From Ampelocalamus luodianensis (taxonomy: Eukaryota > Streptophyta > Magnoliopsida > Poales > Poaceae), in the NCBI GenBank assembly GCA_036346255.1, contig CM070626.1, forward strand, positions 10,868,001 through 10,932,000: a DNA stretch of 64,000 nucleotides, in the 5' to 3' direction. Positions 35,039-47,900 of this stretch are shown piece after piece. Below the pieces are notes generated by a model. It was not told the origin of the DNA. It made no database searches and saw nothing but the letters and a program-made list of their open reading frames with translations. The translations under genes and the position numbers were made by a program. The first letter of the stretch is position 1, and the number at the start of each line of letters is the position of its first letter.

Positions 35039-36740
35039 ATGTTCAAGGCTCCTTCCAAGCGCATGCGAGGAGAAGGATATACTAACTACGCCCACAGAAA
35101 CAAGGAGCACGGGTCGCACGCGAGGCAAAGGGTTAACGATCTTGGAGGATGGATTCCCAGGGCGCATCACCGCACGTATAGGAGCGGGGAAGAGATCCAA
35201 GGCCGAGTACGACATAGTGTTGAACATGTGCTTACTTCAAAATTTGAAGGAAGAGAGCAGGTGCTTCTTGCAAAATTTGAAGAAAAGATAGCAAGATTGC
35301 GGGACCAAGTGAATCAACTACTACTCCTCAACAAACCGCAGCGCCCGTTGTTTTGCAGGCGGTCCTCCTCAACATCGGAGTAGCGTCGCGTCCACGCAAA
35401 AATTGTGAACACGATGATGTCCAATTACCTATCGACGACATCAAGGTAATGTACATCTCTCGAATGCTCCAAAGATAGACCTATAGGACGCTTTAGCTAA
35501 TTGCGTATCGCTTTGTAGGAGCCGACGATCGCACACTCCAAGTGAGGATGGTTGGGATGTCTATTGAGGTCGGGCGGGGTGGTGTATCCATGCAATGAAG
35601 GGATAGTGCGACACGGTGTGGCGCGAGGTTACGCCCGTGGTCCAGGAGGTGGACATGGTACATGATAATTTTAGGGCCGTCCCGGCCGAGATTCGCCAAC
35701 AACGAAATCATAACACTAGGGGATGCCCATGCGGTTTTATTGGTGGCCAAAGAAGGACATCGCCTGCGACCTGCGCAGCCGCCTCAACCTTCGATGACTC
35801 CACCCCAACCATCTCCACACGCACCATGCCCCTCAATTCAACTTTTGAAGGACATACGTCACCGACCTGCAGCGCCGCCTCAACCTTTGATGACTCTACC
35901 CCAACCACCTCGACACCACCATGTCTCTCAACAGGACCCTCCATGATCGCACTCTCAACCTTCGCCGGTTCCCCTCTCGCCGGTTCCGTGGAGAAGACAC
36001 CGAACGAACAAAAAAGCGTGCGCCAGACGCCAGTTCGAGTCGTTCGACGGGGAGGAAGACGCGTAGAGCGCAAGTCGCTCGTGATAAATCGAAATCGGAA
36101 GAACATTAAGCGCGCTCGCCTCCTAACCCTAAGAAATACTCTTTGAAGTCCGCGTTGACGAGCACACGATGTTAACCTACTGGCCTGGATTAGGTTGTCG
36201 AGTTTGCATAGCCGGGTACTTGAAGAAGACCAAAGAGAAAGGGTGCGCTGATGGAATCACCGCGATACTACGGAGGACTATTTCCTCCACGAGCGGCCCC
36301 CTTCATCGTGGGCTTCACGACTTGTTCGACCTATTCAACCTCAAAGCCCTCGATGCCTCACTTCTACGATCTTTCGACATCGTAAGTGTGTACAATCAAG
36401 TTCTACATTCACATACATTCATGTAATATAACAACTCATTGCTTATGTATAGATACATGATTAAATCCGCCTCACGATTGAAAGAACCGTGGGTTTCCTC
36501 GACCCACACGTGGTCTCTGAGCAAACCATCTTGGCAGCACGCATCCTACGCCGAGAAATACATAACCAGCGGGATTGCTTGCTCAAAACTACGTACAGTG
36601 TGCTCATTTCCTCCATACATAACTCTATTGTAGTCTTCCTTCGCTTGAAATGGCCGAGGTTAACTTTTGAAACATGTAGGTCGCTCATCTCCTATATTGC
36701 CGAGGAGGGCTATACAAGGAACGAACGCCACACTTAATCA
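35039..36740 (+). pseudogene. CACTA second gene, coiled-coil and Ulp1-like region, degenerate
   Basis: Plus strand. It starts MFKAPSKRMRGEGYTNYAHR and has an arginine-rich segment and a coiled coil (REQVLLAKFEEKIARLRDQV). A Pro/Ser/Thr-rich linker (35750-35940) carries two roughly 100-bp repeats with PPQPSMTPPQPS and PPQPLMTLPQPP. The C-terminal part (36174-36740) has LHDLFDLFNLKALDASLLRS and VGFLDPHVVSEQTI, patterns common in the Ulp1-like ORF of grass CACTA elements. I cannot see the catalytic His/Asp/Cys with confidence. Several frame changes are present, with possible introns. Confidence 0.55.
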
Positions 36741-37129
36741 CGGGGCGCGATTTCGAGACGATGCTACAACACAATAATCCTATATCATACTGTAATAATG
36801 CGTCTCGAATCGACTATACCTATATATGTAATTCTATTTTTGCAAGTGACAAAGAAAGCAGTAAGAATGTGCATTCTCGCTTGCCATCATATCACGATTC
36901 TCATGAGTGCTAGGGTTGCTTTGATCCCGAGGTTGGTCAATCTCGCAATAATTGCTAATTATAAATTTAAATATATATGTGTAACACTTTACTCTTATTT
37001 GTAGGTTTTGAATATAGATTTAGATTCACTCGTCGTAAAGAGATCTCTGATGTTCGAGGAGGCTCGCACCTTCATCACGACGGATATCATTGCGAGCCAA
37101 CTGAGAGTTTCACTCTTGAAACGACCTTG

Positions 37130-37399
37130 AAACAATTAATATATTTGATATAGTTGAAATTCACTTTGAATAGTTGTGATTCAATGGTAAACTTTGGGTT
37201 GTCACTTTGGGTTGTATGACAATATTTTACGAACGAGTTGATATTACAATGTTTGACTTGTATTTGATATATGTTCGCTTGTATGACAATGATCACTTTG
37301 GGTTGTCAACGATTGATATCTGTGATGTATCTATTCGCCGCTTATTTTCAGAGGGCATGGCTAGCAATCCCGAGGCTAGCGAAAATTTTTTAAAAATAG
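37130..37399. other. CACTA right interior, AT-rich with a local repeat
   Basis: AT-rich. Contains tcactttgggttgt three times within 120 bp (37203-37300). No gene. Confidence 0.5.
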
Positions 37400-37610
37400 T
37401 TATCTTTCAAATAACTATCACAGACGGTTTATCAATCAAACCGGTCGTGATATATATAATCGAGCGGCTCTATTATATAACCGTCACGGATATACACGTA
37501 TCCCGAGCGGTTCGTATGAATATAACCGCTCGAGATATCCTTTATCACGAGCGGTTCTATTTTACGAACCGTGCGGGATATGTGTATATTCCATAGGCGG
37601 TTTGCCGATG
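37400..37610. repeat. CACTA right subterminal repeats
   Basis: About six motifs such as atcacagacggttt, cgagcggttctatttt and gaaccgtgcgggat in alternating orientation, of the same type as in the element at 13272-19470. Confidence 0.75.
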
Positions 37611-37984
37611 CAGATATAGAGTAAATACTCAGGAGAGTTAGTTACTCCCTATTCAGTATCTCACATATCTCACAACGTAGGGAGTATCTTGCAACCGAGA
37701 GTATGTATGTGTAGTATACGAGTATATAAGACCATATAGGTGGTATTTACACATTTTCAGAGGTGGTATGTACAATTTTTAGACATACTCCTTTTTATGT
37801 GCGAATATAAAGGTGTTTACAAAATATGCTAAAACTATGGACTCTCTTGCAAATTTTTCGTATAGTTCACATTAGAGTATCTTATAATTAGTATATGAGT
37901 ATACCCAAAGTGATAATGAAGTATGTCAAGTTATTTTAGGTGGTATATCAAAGATGGAGTAACTAGTCCCGGAAGTAGAAAATA

Positions 37985-38058
<74 letters not shown>
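37611..38058. repeat. AT-rich arm and (TA)n tract at left border of element B
   Basis: 37611-37993 has many gtatat, gagtat and ggtggtat motifs, and at 37900-37960 sequence related to the arms at 32236 and 49530 (ataatgaagtatgtcaagtt, ggtggtatatc, atggagta). It runs into a TA tract (37994-38058). Confidence 0.7.
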
Positions 38059-38060
<2 letters not shown>

Positions 38061-38822
38061 CTGTGGTATCCGGCCGAGCTTCGCCTCATCCCATGTCGTG
38101 CCTCCACCGTTGTGCCCAGCCTACCCATGCCCTCGAGTGGTTTTTTACTGCCGCAGCATATCTCAGTGGTTTTTTTGGGGCGCACAGACCATGTACCAGA
38201 TAAAGTATAACGAGTCTTACAGTAAATTAGTAAGTATAGTGGAATCATCCATTTGTTGGCCAAAAAATGTTAATATATGCAAAAGTAAAAGCAGCTGCAT
38301 TTGGTAGTAATTCCAGAGTTGTGCTAGTGGCCTCCGCATGAGGCGCAAGAAAATAGGTGACGTTTTGGTTCTTCGCTACTATCTCTTCGCGCTCCTCTAT
38401 CCACGCGAGAGGGCACGGACGTGTGCGATACGGTGGATTTGGCAGTAAAGATTAAGGAGGCCTATAGTAAAATTGTGAATACAGACATCCGTAGTCAATC
38501 CCAAACTTCTCGGCCCACACGAATGATGCCACACAGATAGCGTTGCGATACACAAGGCGTACTAGTAATTTGTAACGAGACGTTCAGTAAATTTGGTATA
38601 TTCATATAGTGTTAAATTTGAATGTATATGGAAGTAAATGTGTTATCCATTTTTTTACCAGTATGAGGCGTGGTATTTTTGGTGTTCTCCGCGCATTGTC
38701 TCTATATGCGCAATTCACTAAAATAAGTCGCCTAGTAAATTATAGGGTAATAAACAATAAAATTGAAGACCATCCTTTTTACATCACAGATGGTAGAAAA
38801 AGGAAGGTAAAATATGAATATT

Positions 38823-39382
38823 CTAGTGGCCAAGGTACGATCCTATCTTAGTCTTCAAATCTTCGTAAGTCTTCTCGTCGGCTTCGGTGGTGGCAAGATC
38901 AGCGACGATCTGATCAAACGCGTCCACCTGCTTTCTTGCACGCTTGATTCGCGCTTGTAGGCATTCAGACTCTGTAACCAAGTCCATGATAGCCCAGAGG
39001 CCATCAACCCTAGTCTCCTCCATCTTGGCGAGGTTGACCCACTCTCCTGCCATCTGGATGTCGTCCTCAACTTTTCGAGTTACATCCTCAGTGCAAACCA
39101 AGTAGTTCCAGAGGACAATATCCACGAAGATGTTTACTCATCGGATGTTGGGGACCCTCGCATTGGTCCATCGGAGGAGGAGCTCCAGTCGATAGATGAT
39201 GGCCGCTACGGTCTTCGGTAGATTAGAGGGCTAGAACGGATGACATTGCGAACAGAAGGCTTATCCGAAGCTTAGGCCAGGTTGCGGCTAGAGAGGTGTG
39301 AGTAGACAAACACAATGTAGGCCAATACGGCCAGCATGAGAGGAGACGTTGGCGCTGGAGAGGAAGAAGAGGGGGAAGCCAT
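38823..39382 (-). pseudogene. Unrecognised helical accessory ORF, element B copy
   Basis: Start MASPSSSSPAPTS at 39382, stop at 38823-38825. Order: LAVLAYIVFVYSHLSSRNLA, a stop, then after a frameshift LPKTVAAIIYRLELLLRWTN, NIR-stop-VNIFVDIVLWNYLV, and a fully open 100-residue C-terminal part with KRARKQVDAFDQIVADLATT and ADEKTYEDLKTKIGSYLGH. The C-terminal part is predicted helical and coiled-coil-like, with alternating acidic and basic residues. It is the best preserved C-terminus of the family; the last nine residues resemble those of the CACTA copy (KMEIVAYLRH). Function unknown. Confidence 0.65.
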
Positions 39383-39487
39383 TTGGAGTTTCTGGAGAAA
39401 GGGGGTCATTGGGGAAAAGTTTCTTCGACTAGAACAGTTTGAAGAAAGAGGAGGTTTGTGATAAATCCCTTTCGGAAGCGAATGTCT

Positions 39488-39540
39488 ATTTATAAAAAAG
39501 TACTAAAGCCGACGTGGGAGATGAAGAGATACATTGGGAG
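39488..39540 (-). promoter_or_regulatory. Shared promoter block and TATA box, element B accessory ORF
   Basis: The minus strand reads CCCAATGTATCTCTTCATCT, then TTTTTTATAAATAG about 25 bp further, about 110 bp before the start codon. Confidence 0.55.
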
Positions 39541-40189
39541 TCATAGCGATATTGGTGCGTTTAAACGAGCAATCAGATGATGTTGTGTCGGTTTTTATTT
39601 TGCATGCAAATAAAAAATAATTAGTGTGACCAATAGTCTACTAAACATCAAATCATAATATAGTAAAACCATATCGCATGCACAATAATTCCGAACAAAC
39701 TAAACGATAGTAATATTACTAGCCTTATATAGTAAAAGAGCTCATACAGATCAGTAGATCAAATAATGTCACAACACGATTGTTTTATCTACGACAAAAA
39801 GACAGTAATCATTTATGTAACACCCAGTAAATGGCAACTCTAAAAGTAGTAAATCTTGGTCACGCACACAATTGTTCCAATATTCCAAGTTAGTAATACC
39901 ACGCATCGTTTATAGTAAAGGAGCTTGTATAGAACATTAAATCAAGCCACGTGAGTTGAACGCCTACTCTGTGTCAGGTGCCCTGGTCATACAGTAATGT
40001 GCGAGATGGCCGCGGCCAGTGACGGGTGCTGATTTACTATAAATGTACACTCCAGAGTCAGTAAATGTGTTTAGTATATGCAGTAAACACGTGTGGATAG
40101 TAAAAAACAACAGGTCTTGATATGCAGTAAATGTGTTCATCGGGAGGCAGTAATTTAGTTCAGCAGATCGAGTGAATACTGACGTGCAT
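39541..40189 (-). other. Element B spacer with cagtaaa motifs
   Basis: About ten copies of cagtaaa, agtaaa or agtaat. The second half of the FAR1 transposase and the SWIM region expected here by comparison with element A are missing. Confidence 0.6.
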
Positions 40190-41329
40190 AATAAATGGTC
40201 ACCTGTTAGGATGCAAATGGGTCCTTGCCCTCCACACAAGTTACAAACATCCTGAAAATCCACTCAAAGGAGGTTGCCTTCTCATCCTGGAGCAACACAA
40301 CGCCAAAGATGTTGTTCTGCAGATGGTTTTTTGAGCCAACAAACATAGCCAGAGGCATGTTGTACCTGTTGGTTCTATACGTCATGCCGAACATGATGAC
40401 GTCTCTTAAGTCAGCGTAGTCAACATGGCAGCTCGTGTGGCTCTAGAAAATGTTCTTCACAATGTCGTTCTCATCCACCTGTACATCGTGGTAAAACTTG
40501 TCATTCTACACCTGACACTCCTTGAACAAAGCCATCGGCTTATTTACATCATCGACATTCTCAGCGTGCGTATTTGCAACCTTCCTGTGATGGGATAGTA
40601 CAGTCAGTTGGTAAGTATAGTAAATTGACATAGGCATGCTGTAGAAGGAGGTGCTATGAAACAACCTAGTAATTTGTGAGGAATATAACATTAATTAAAG
40701 ACTATGGCGGGACGCTGTAAATACCTATTTTCGAGATCACGAGAAGTGAATGGTATGTTATGTTTCCTTCCATGCATCTCGGATAGAACGTTCATCATGG
40801 CATTTTGAGAGACCTTGGTTGTCTGCATAGTGTCGATAAGCTACATAATGGAAGGATCAAAGCTTTTGTGTGAGTGCATGAACATGACCAAGGACGGCGT
40901 CCTAGCGAGGAAATGGTTGTACTCCAACACAATCCATTTGACACAGATGGAGGCATCCTTCAGGCTCATCTTTAGCTTCACAAAGGCCCTGCACCCAATC
41001 CTCTTCGAGGTTTTGCAATGTTGACACTCCTTTTGGGTGTGTAGTATGTGTGCTTCCCTTTCAGATTGCAACAAAACTCTCAGACAGTCTTCTTGCTCCT
41101 GCTCTTCCTAACTCCAAACCCAGCATGTCGCGCATACCGAACGTAGAACTGGTAAGTCTTTTCCAAACTCTTGAACCGCATGCAGGGTTGCGGCACCATG
41201 CAGTCCGGAACATCTGCATCCTGATAAGAGTAAATGACAACCTTCAGCAAATTAAATTATTGTCGCATGAAATGTAATTTTTTTTCACCATTAACATAGT
41301 TATCACCAATGGGATAGTCGATAACATAT

Positions 41330-43353
41330 TGTGGATGTCATGGGGATATGCTCCTAATCTCATACTATTGAACAATTGGTAATAGCATCGAGGCGTTTGG
41401 CAAAACCCTCGTTTTTAGGAAATTCAGTCTGTTGTCGGTCCTCATGAGGTTAGAATGGCCTAGGTGGCGGTCTAACCAACTGGCCGGCAGTCTGACCAAC
41501 CATGTGTGGTGGTTAGACCAGCTGTGGTGATGGTTGAGGGGCTGGCGGTCACACCAGCCATGGGTGGTGGCTTGACCAGCTAAAATGAGAAGTGGAATTT
41601 TGGCGATCGTCCAAAAATCACGTGTAAAGGCAAGTGAGAGGATGTGTTTGCACTTGTTCTCATAATTTTTGGAGGCTCGAACTGAAAGTAGATAAAGATT
41701 TATGTTTCTAGAGATAGTGCGGATTTTTCAGGGCAAAAATTTGGCTAAATCCCTAGATGGTCTGATTGCCACTTGTTGGCGTTCAGACAGGAGGGGCAGT
41801 TTGACCGGCCAGGGGTGGTCTGACCGGCTAGCCAGTGGTCAAACCAACCATTGCTGGAGGTCTGACTAGCCAGGCACTATGTCATGCGTCGGGTTAGCGG
41901 TGACGTCTATGGGTTAGGCCAAAGTCATAGGTTTCAGTGCATATGTGTTACATGATGCATGTTTTGGCTAACGTGGGTCAAGTTATAAAGAACTTGTGCC
42001 TGAAAATAATTTCTTGGTCTATTATTGTGCAGATAGATTGAAGTCAATGATAGTTAACGACGTGGATAATCGAGAGTAGGTTAGGAGAGCTGAGGTCCAG
42101 GACGATCGAGGATGCTGGGTGAAGTCGTTGGACTCAAGCATGGCGAAAGATGGACAAGGATGAGAGAACAGGAAGTTCGGTGCGACGAGTTGCATCAAGC
42201 GACGTGGGGGTCAATGCAAGTGCCATGGTGGTTTCGATGGGAGCCAAATAGGAGATACTTGCCAACACGAAGGAGTTGTTGATCAACCTACATGTGGCGA
42301 AGCATGGGATTGCTTCATGAGGATTAGAATCGGTCTTTGGAGAAGGATCGAGAAGATGTATTTTGGTATCTTCACAAAAATATCAGGTTGGTGACCTTTG
42401 GAGAAACCACGGTGCAAGACGGTGCAAGGAGATGCGGTTTAGGTCAAGTGAAGGTGAGGATGGTGCTTTGAGATACGTGTAAAAGTGTAAACCATTTGTG
42501 TGTGGGCTTAATAGGTGTCTAATATAGTTTTCTCTCTTGACCTAGCCTCCACTATAAAAGGGAGAGGTGCACAATTTGTGCCTCTTGAGCCTTCCGAAGT
42601 ACAAACCCTAATTTGTGATTTAGAGAAAGTGGTGTAGAGGAAGCTAGGGTTTGAGAGCGATGGATTGAGTTTTTGTCCTCCATAGGTGGAGTGGCTGTAA
42701 ACCAACAATCTCTTGAATCAATCCAAGCAAGATTTCCTCCAAGATGAGTTCTCTCTTGTTCTTGCTTTCTCTTTGATGCCTTTAGGATTTTGTGTGTTAC
42801 CTTGGTTTTCTTGGTGTTCTTGCTATGATCTAGCTTGCTAGGACGTGTTGGAATCCATCTAGGGTTATCTTGACCATCATCCACCCATGATCAAGTTTTT
42901 ATATTAAAGTTTCAATTTGCTCGGTTCTCATACCTTCTTGATCTCATCCTAGAAATTCATGGAACCTTGGCATTGATCATCCCGATCGTCAGTAGGAATA
43001 GGTTCTTGACCATCTTGATGAACTATGTTTGAAGTTTAGAGAATTTGGATCACGAAAAGTAGAAAGTTCGGTTAATTTTTTATCATCGTGGGCTACTGCC
43101 CAGGCAACAGAGGTCAGACCGGCCACCTTGGGTGGTAAGATCGGCCTACTACGACGGTTAGACTGGCTATGTGTCGTGTTTTGTGTTTTTGCCTTGGGGT
43201 TTATCGGTTTCAACACAAGACTTTCGATGTGCTTATGTTTCCGATCTTCATAGTTTCAATAGCTACTGAAGTGAAGAAGAAGTAGGATACTGTTAGGTCG
43301 AAAAAGAGTAGTACTCCTATTCACCCCCTCTAGTCGTCGTTCTGGTCCAATAA
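41330..43353 (+). repeat. Putative Copia-type solo LTR, about 2 kb
   Basis: It begins TGTGGATGTCATGGGGATAT and ends near attcaccccctctagtcgtc, a phrase typical of the 3' end of grass LTRs. A TATA box (CTATAAAAGG, 42552-42561) with a transcript-like leader follows. The U3 part has many ggtctgaccagc/ggtggttagaccagc repeats (41460-41600 and 41760-41880). I could not find a clean TSD, so the ends are approximate. Confidence 0.55.
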
Positions 43354-43639
43354 GATAGATATGAATGCAGTAAAACATTTGCTATACGCACAGTAGATCC
43401 CAACAGGACTTTCTTTTCTCGTACCACCAAGAGAAAGTAATTTGTGGCTGATCAGACTGTAAAGGATAATTCTCAATACAGCAAAACTTCCCCCAAGAGG
43501 ACAATTCTCAATACAGCAAAACTTCCCCGAAGAGAACAAGTGTCAGAAATAAAATGAGTCATTAATAGTAAGAGAGTGCATATAGAATAGTAAAACAATA
43601 TACATGAGTGAACGATTGCTCTGTGTCTGGTGTTCTCAC
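43354..43639 (-). repeat. Element B spacer with cagtaaa motifs and a 36-bp tandem duplication
   Basis: Contains several cagtaaa motifs and two direct copies of a 36-bp unit (43464-43499 and 43500-43535) with ttctcaatacagcaaaactt. Confidence 0.6.
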
Positions 43640-43900
43640 TTCACTCAGAGAAACCATGGGGATGGCATCAATACTAAGGTGTGGAGTACAGGATCCCAGA
43701 CATCGGGGGGCTTACTGCCAGTGGCACAATGTTTACCACCAGCGTAGCCGTCTATGAGGAGGAACTCAGTGTATCCGCCATTCTACCCGGCACGATAGTA
43801 AATGACGGGGGAAACCTACTTGCGGTGGAGGCAGATCTGCCCGACACACCAACAACGATTGATTACTACCGATCGGGGTGCTCCTGAGCGTGTGCGGTGC

Positions 43901-44415
43901 ACGGCCTCGAGACATTTTTACTGTCGATTTGTCAGAAGGGGGTGGTGAAAGGTGGGGTCAAAATGGGATGACGGAAGGGGAGGACGGTGGATTGAGTAGA
44001 TGAATGCACAGTTTGTATGGTGAATTGAGTGGGGGTAAAGTGCGGTTTTACGGTCGATTGCATGGGAGTGCGCTAGGGGAAGGTTGGGATAGCACGCTTT
44101 TTATTGGAGGCGCGGGAGTACGTGGTCTTGTTGCCTTGTAATCACGCGCTTATACATTAAGAGGTTATGGCTTATATAGTAAAAGAAAATTCTCAATGAA
44201 GTAAAACACTGTCACATGCACAGTAATTCCCAAACAAACAAGCGTAAGCCATATTTTCATGCCTTGTATAGTAACATAGCATGCAAACAACTGTAAAACT
44301 ACATTTATAGTAAGATAACAAGGAGTCGGCACGGGATACGGCAAAGATGCGATGAAGTCAAATCTGCACGACACAAGAGCATGATGTGTGGCGCAGCTGA
44401 AGAAGGGGTAGGGGT
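43901..44415 (-). other. Element B 5' region with motif switch
   Basis: tttactgtcgatttg and ttttacggtcgattg (43917-44060) are opposite in orientation to the cagtaaa motifs further left, as at the 5' ends of A and C. agtaaa motifs reappear at 44175-44320. No gene. Confidence 0.55.
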
Positions 44416-44936
44416 TAGGGATGGGCAATCGGGCGCGATGGGTACGGGTAGTGCTCGCCCATACCCATGCCCGTGACACCAATTTTCCCCCACGGGTATG
44501 CCCGCGAAGGAAGACGGGGGAAAAACCTCGCCCATGACCGTCGCCCGCGGGCATGCCTGTTTACCCGTGAACTCGAGCTCGGAGATGTACTGCAGCTTCC
44601 TCACACCCACGACTCTAAGCCATCGCGATTAGCCAAGATTCAAGAGGCATTTGAAGGAAAATAGAAAGGCAAATACTAGCCGATTGGGGCCGCAAATCAA
44701 GCTAGCTAGCTAGTCTTACATCGTAATTAAAGCTATAATTAGGAGCTGCGTGCATTGCATTGTGCACAAGATGGGCGACTCACCTCTTGAGTCTTGACCT
44801 CTTGGGGTCGGGATCACTCGACGAGGATGCGTCGCTGCCCCCGCACTAACCGGTCTCGCGGTGCGGCCTCGTTCGCTCATCGCCGCACCGATCCTGCAAC
44901 TAGTGGAGCCTACCGCGCGCCGCGCTTGTCGCCGTT

Positions 44937-47900
44937 GTTATCGCCGCCGCCGTTTCGGTCCACAGGCCGAGCCCCTTGTCGAGGAACATGGACATGAGCC
45001 GGTCGCCGCCGAGCTCGCCGAACTCGCCGCTTTGCCGTGAGTTCGCCGGCGCCACTCGACGAAGGCCATGGAGTCGCCGGCGACCGCGTTCACGCCGGCG
45101 CAACGCTATTGCCGAACCCGGAGCGAAGGATCCCAATTCTCGTGTTCAAACACCGTCCAGATTTCTAGTGTACACAGTCTCACAAAATGGATATCACATT
45201 CATATCACGAAAACGTAAATGACATTAAATAAATAATTGTTTAATACAACTGAGTTCTGAACAACAATATCAAATATCAAATAATAAACACAGCGGAAAC
45301 ATGATAATAGAGGTGAGCCACACGATGCGCCACAGGCAATCGTCTGGGTCAAGGCCTACTCGTCCGGATCCTCACCATCGGGGAAGAAATCTTCTCTTGA
45401 ATAAGATTTATTCAGCAAGGATAAGCACAACTTCCGTGCTCGCAAGTTACACCCAATATTGAATTAAAATGCATGCATAAGGTAACAAATGAGTATGGCA
45501 GGGGTTATTTTTCATAAACCACATTTTCAGTGTAAATAACTATAGTAATTTTCTAAGGCAGTTTTATACTAAGACTAAAATCATATTTTGAAACGACATT
45601 ATTACAATGTGGATAACCTCCAAAGACTTAGTGAAAGATCCCCTCCTAACACTTGGCTTCCCGCCCAATTTTTCCATAAGGACTGACCATCCTCAACATT
45701 TAATAAAACATTTATAAACCAAAAACAATTCTAACTTTAAGTGGCCCTGCTAGCATGTCCATGATCATGACGCGACTATTCGAATAGTTTCTACTGCAGA
45801 GTTGGTACAACTTTACCCACACGAGGTGACATGCTCATTATATCGCCAATTCACGCTCAGAGGTGTGTGATTGAGCAAATACCATGAGGCCTTTACTATG
45901 TTCTCGCCCTAATATATTCATGCCCGCTAAGGTTTCGCCTTTGACTAACTGCCCTCCGAAGCCCTCTGCGCCAAGTGGGAATAAAACGCCTAACCGACAC
46001 CCACATAATCACATGACATAAATACACTAGAACATCACAAATTAATTAGCCAAATCCTGCCCATACAGGACATGTGGTAGTACGATATGACATAGCAATA
46101 AGCGGCTCAAAGACCGGTCCTCAATTGACTTAGGCGTCATTCCTACAAACTATGGGCCTTAATCTTAACCAGATTAATCCCGTGCATAAACCTGCACCCA
46201 CCATTTCGACCATTTCACCCAAGTCCAAACCCATTTTTTATTTTATTTTGAATAAAACTCTATTTATAAACCCATGTGGTAAGACAATATCATAATATCA
46301 AGTTTGAAACAAATTTGTAAAAATTTGGTGAAAACCCTCCCCAAATTCTGTAAGTGTGAACTAAGGTAGTCACATACAATATTCAAATTGGCCATACGAA
46401 TAAACATGGAATTAACTATATGTAAAACAGGACATTAAAATATTTATACAAACATAAGCATGCGATAAAGAATTTAAAAACTGAAAATAACTTAAAATAC
46501 TGGGGCAATATGGTCAATGGTGTAACTTGCCTTGGTCGATGTCTTGGAATTCTAAATCTTCCGATTGATCGAACTCTCCAGAGTCGTCAAGGTCTAAACG
46601 TGAAAATACGACAAATTCAATATTCAAATTCAAATAAATTCAAAAATATAGTTCAAATTAACTCCAAATTGAAATATTTTGGTTTAGTTAGCTAGATTAT
46701 AATTTTATATAAATTTTGCAATTTGAATCACCCAATTTGGAGTTCATATGCAAAAGTTATGAATTTTAGAAGTTTTAAACCTAAATCTGAAATTTAATTG
46801 AATTTCTCGAATTATTTTTCTACTGAAAAATCTATTTATTGCGCAATGCTGGCGCCAGTGAGGAATTTCGGAATTAAAAGAATTTAAATCTATTTCTGAC
46901 GTGTGGGCCCCACGTGTCATAGACACGGTCCACAAGAACTAGGTCCACGAGCGCTTGGTTTTGGAGTGGATCGATCGCCACGCCAAATAGCAGGCGCGAG
47001 CGCCGATCAGGCGCTGTGTGTGACATGCGTGCGCCACGCCAGCAAGGGCGGTGAGGTGGCGCCTAAGTGGCATCACCACGTCGGCGAGGGCGGCGTCGGT
47101 GCGGGGACCGATGGTCGGCGGCGTTGTTCTGCGCGGCGGAGTCCGGCGAGTGCACCAGAAGGAAGAGGAGAGGGCAGCGATCCTGTTGCTCACCACAATG
47201 ACGAAGAAGGGTGAGGTGGTGGCCGGCAGCGAGGACGAAGGCGGCGGCGTGGTACGGCTTGACGGTGGAATGACGCTCCGGTGATCCTTCGTCGACGAGA
47301 GCGGGCGCACCAGCTTCGCGATGACGAGGCAATGCCGATGGTGGCGACGGCGGGGAAGGAGCGTCGGCGGCGACGACGCAATCGGCGGTGAGAGCTCCTT
47401 CGGGCGGCGGGCTTTGACGGCGACCGCGCGCTAGTGCGAGAGAGGGAGTGTGGGTGAGGGTGATGGATTGAGGAGGAGGAGGGCTACCCGGTGCTCCCTT
47501 TTATAGGGCAAGGGGAGGCCTGGAGCGGCTGCGACGTGGGGGACGTGCGGCGGTGGTTTTGCGAGTTCGTGGCGTGCGTGCGGAGAACGAGGGGGAAAAG
47601 GTGGGGATCGTGTGCGTGACGGCGCGGTCTCGCGGCGCACGACGCGGAAGTCGGGGCGCGAAGGAGGCTATTGGCGAAGCTTGAGTGCGGACGGCAATGG
47701 TGGCGGTTGCGCGGAGAAGAAGGTGGGGGAGAAGATGACGCGGAGTCGTTGGATTTTGATCCAACGATCAAGATTGATAGCGACGACGTGGAGGAAAACG
47801 GATGCGGGCGGCTGTTGGATGCTGATCCAACGGCGTAGAAGAGAAGAAGAGAGGGAGAGACGTCGGTGACTAACAGCCGTCCGATTTAAATCGGACGGTG

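Larger units (their letters stand above)
40190..43900 (-). pseudogene. FAR1-type MULE transposase, 5' half, element B
   Basis: Minus strand. First-exon-like piece at 43640-43900. FAR1 domain at about 41180-40840: QFYVRYARHAGFGVRKSRSK, then CKTSKRIGCRAFVKLKMSLK and VLEYNHFLARTPSLVMFMHS. Transposase start at 40700-40206: DVNKPMALFKECQV, then MTYRTNRYNMPLAMFVGSKN and LLQDEKATSFEWIFRMFVTC. It stops at CVEGKDP, so the second catalytic Asp and all later domains are absent. A 2 kb LTR lies between the first piece and the FAR1 domain. Stops and frameshifts are present. Confidence 0.75.

Noticed and set aside
46903..47900. Overlapping Arg-rich frames on both strands
   Set aside because: GC-rich region of the solo LTR at 45110-48221, with no domain.
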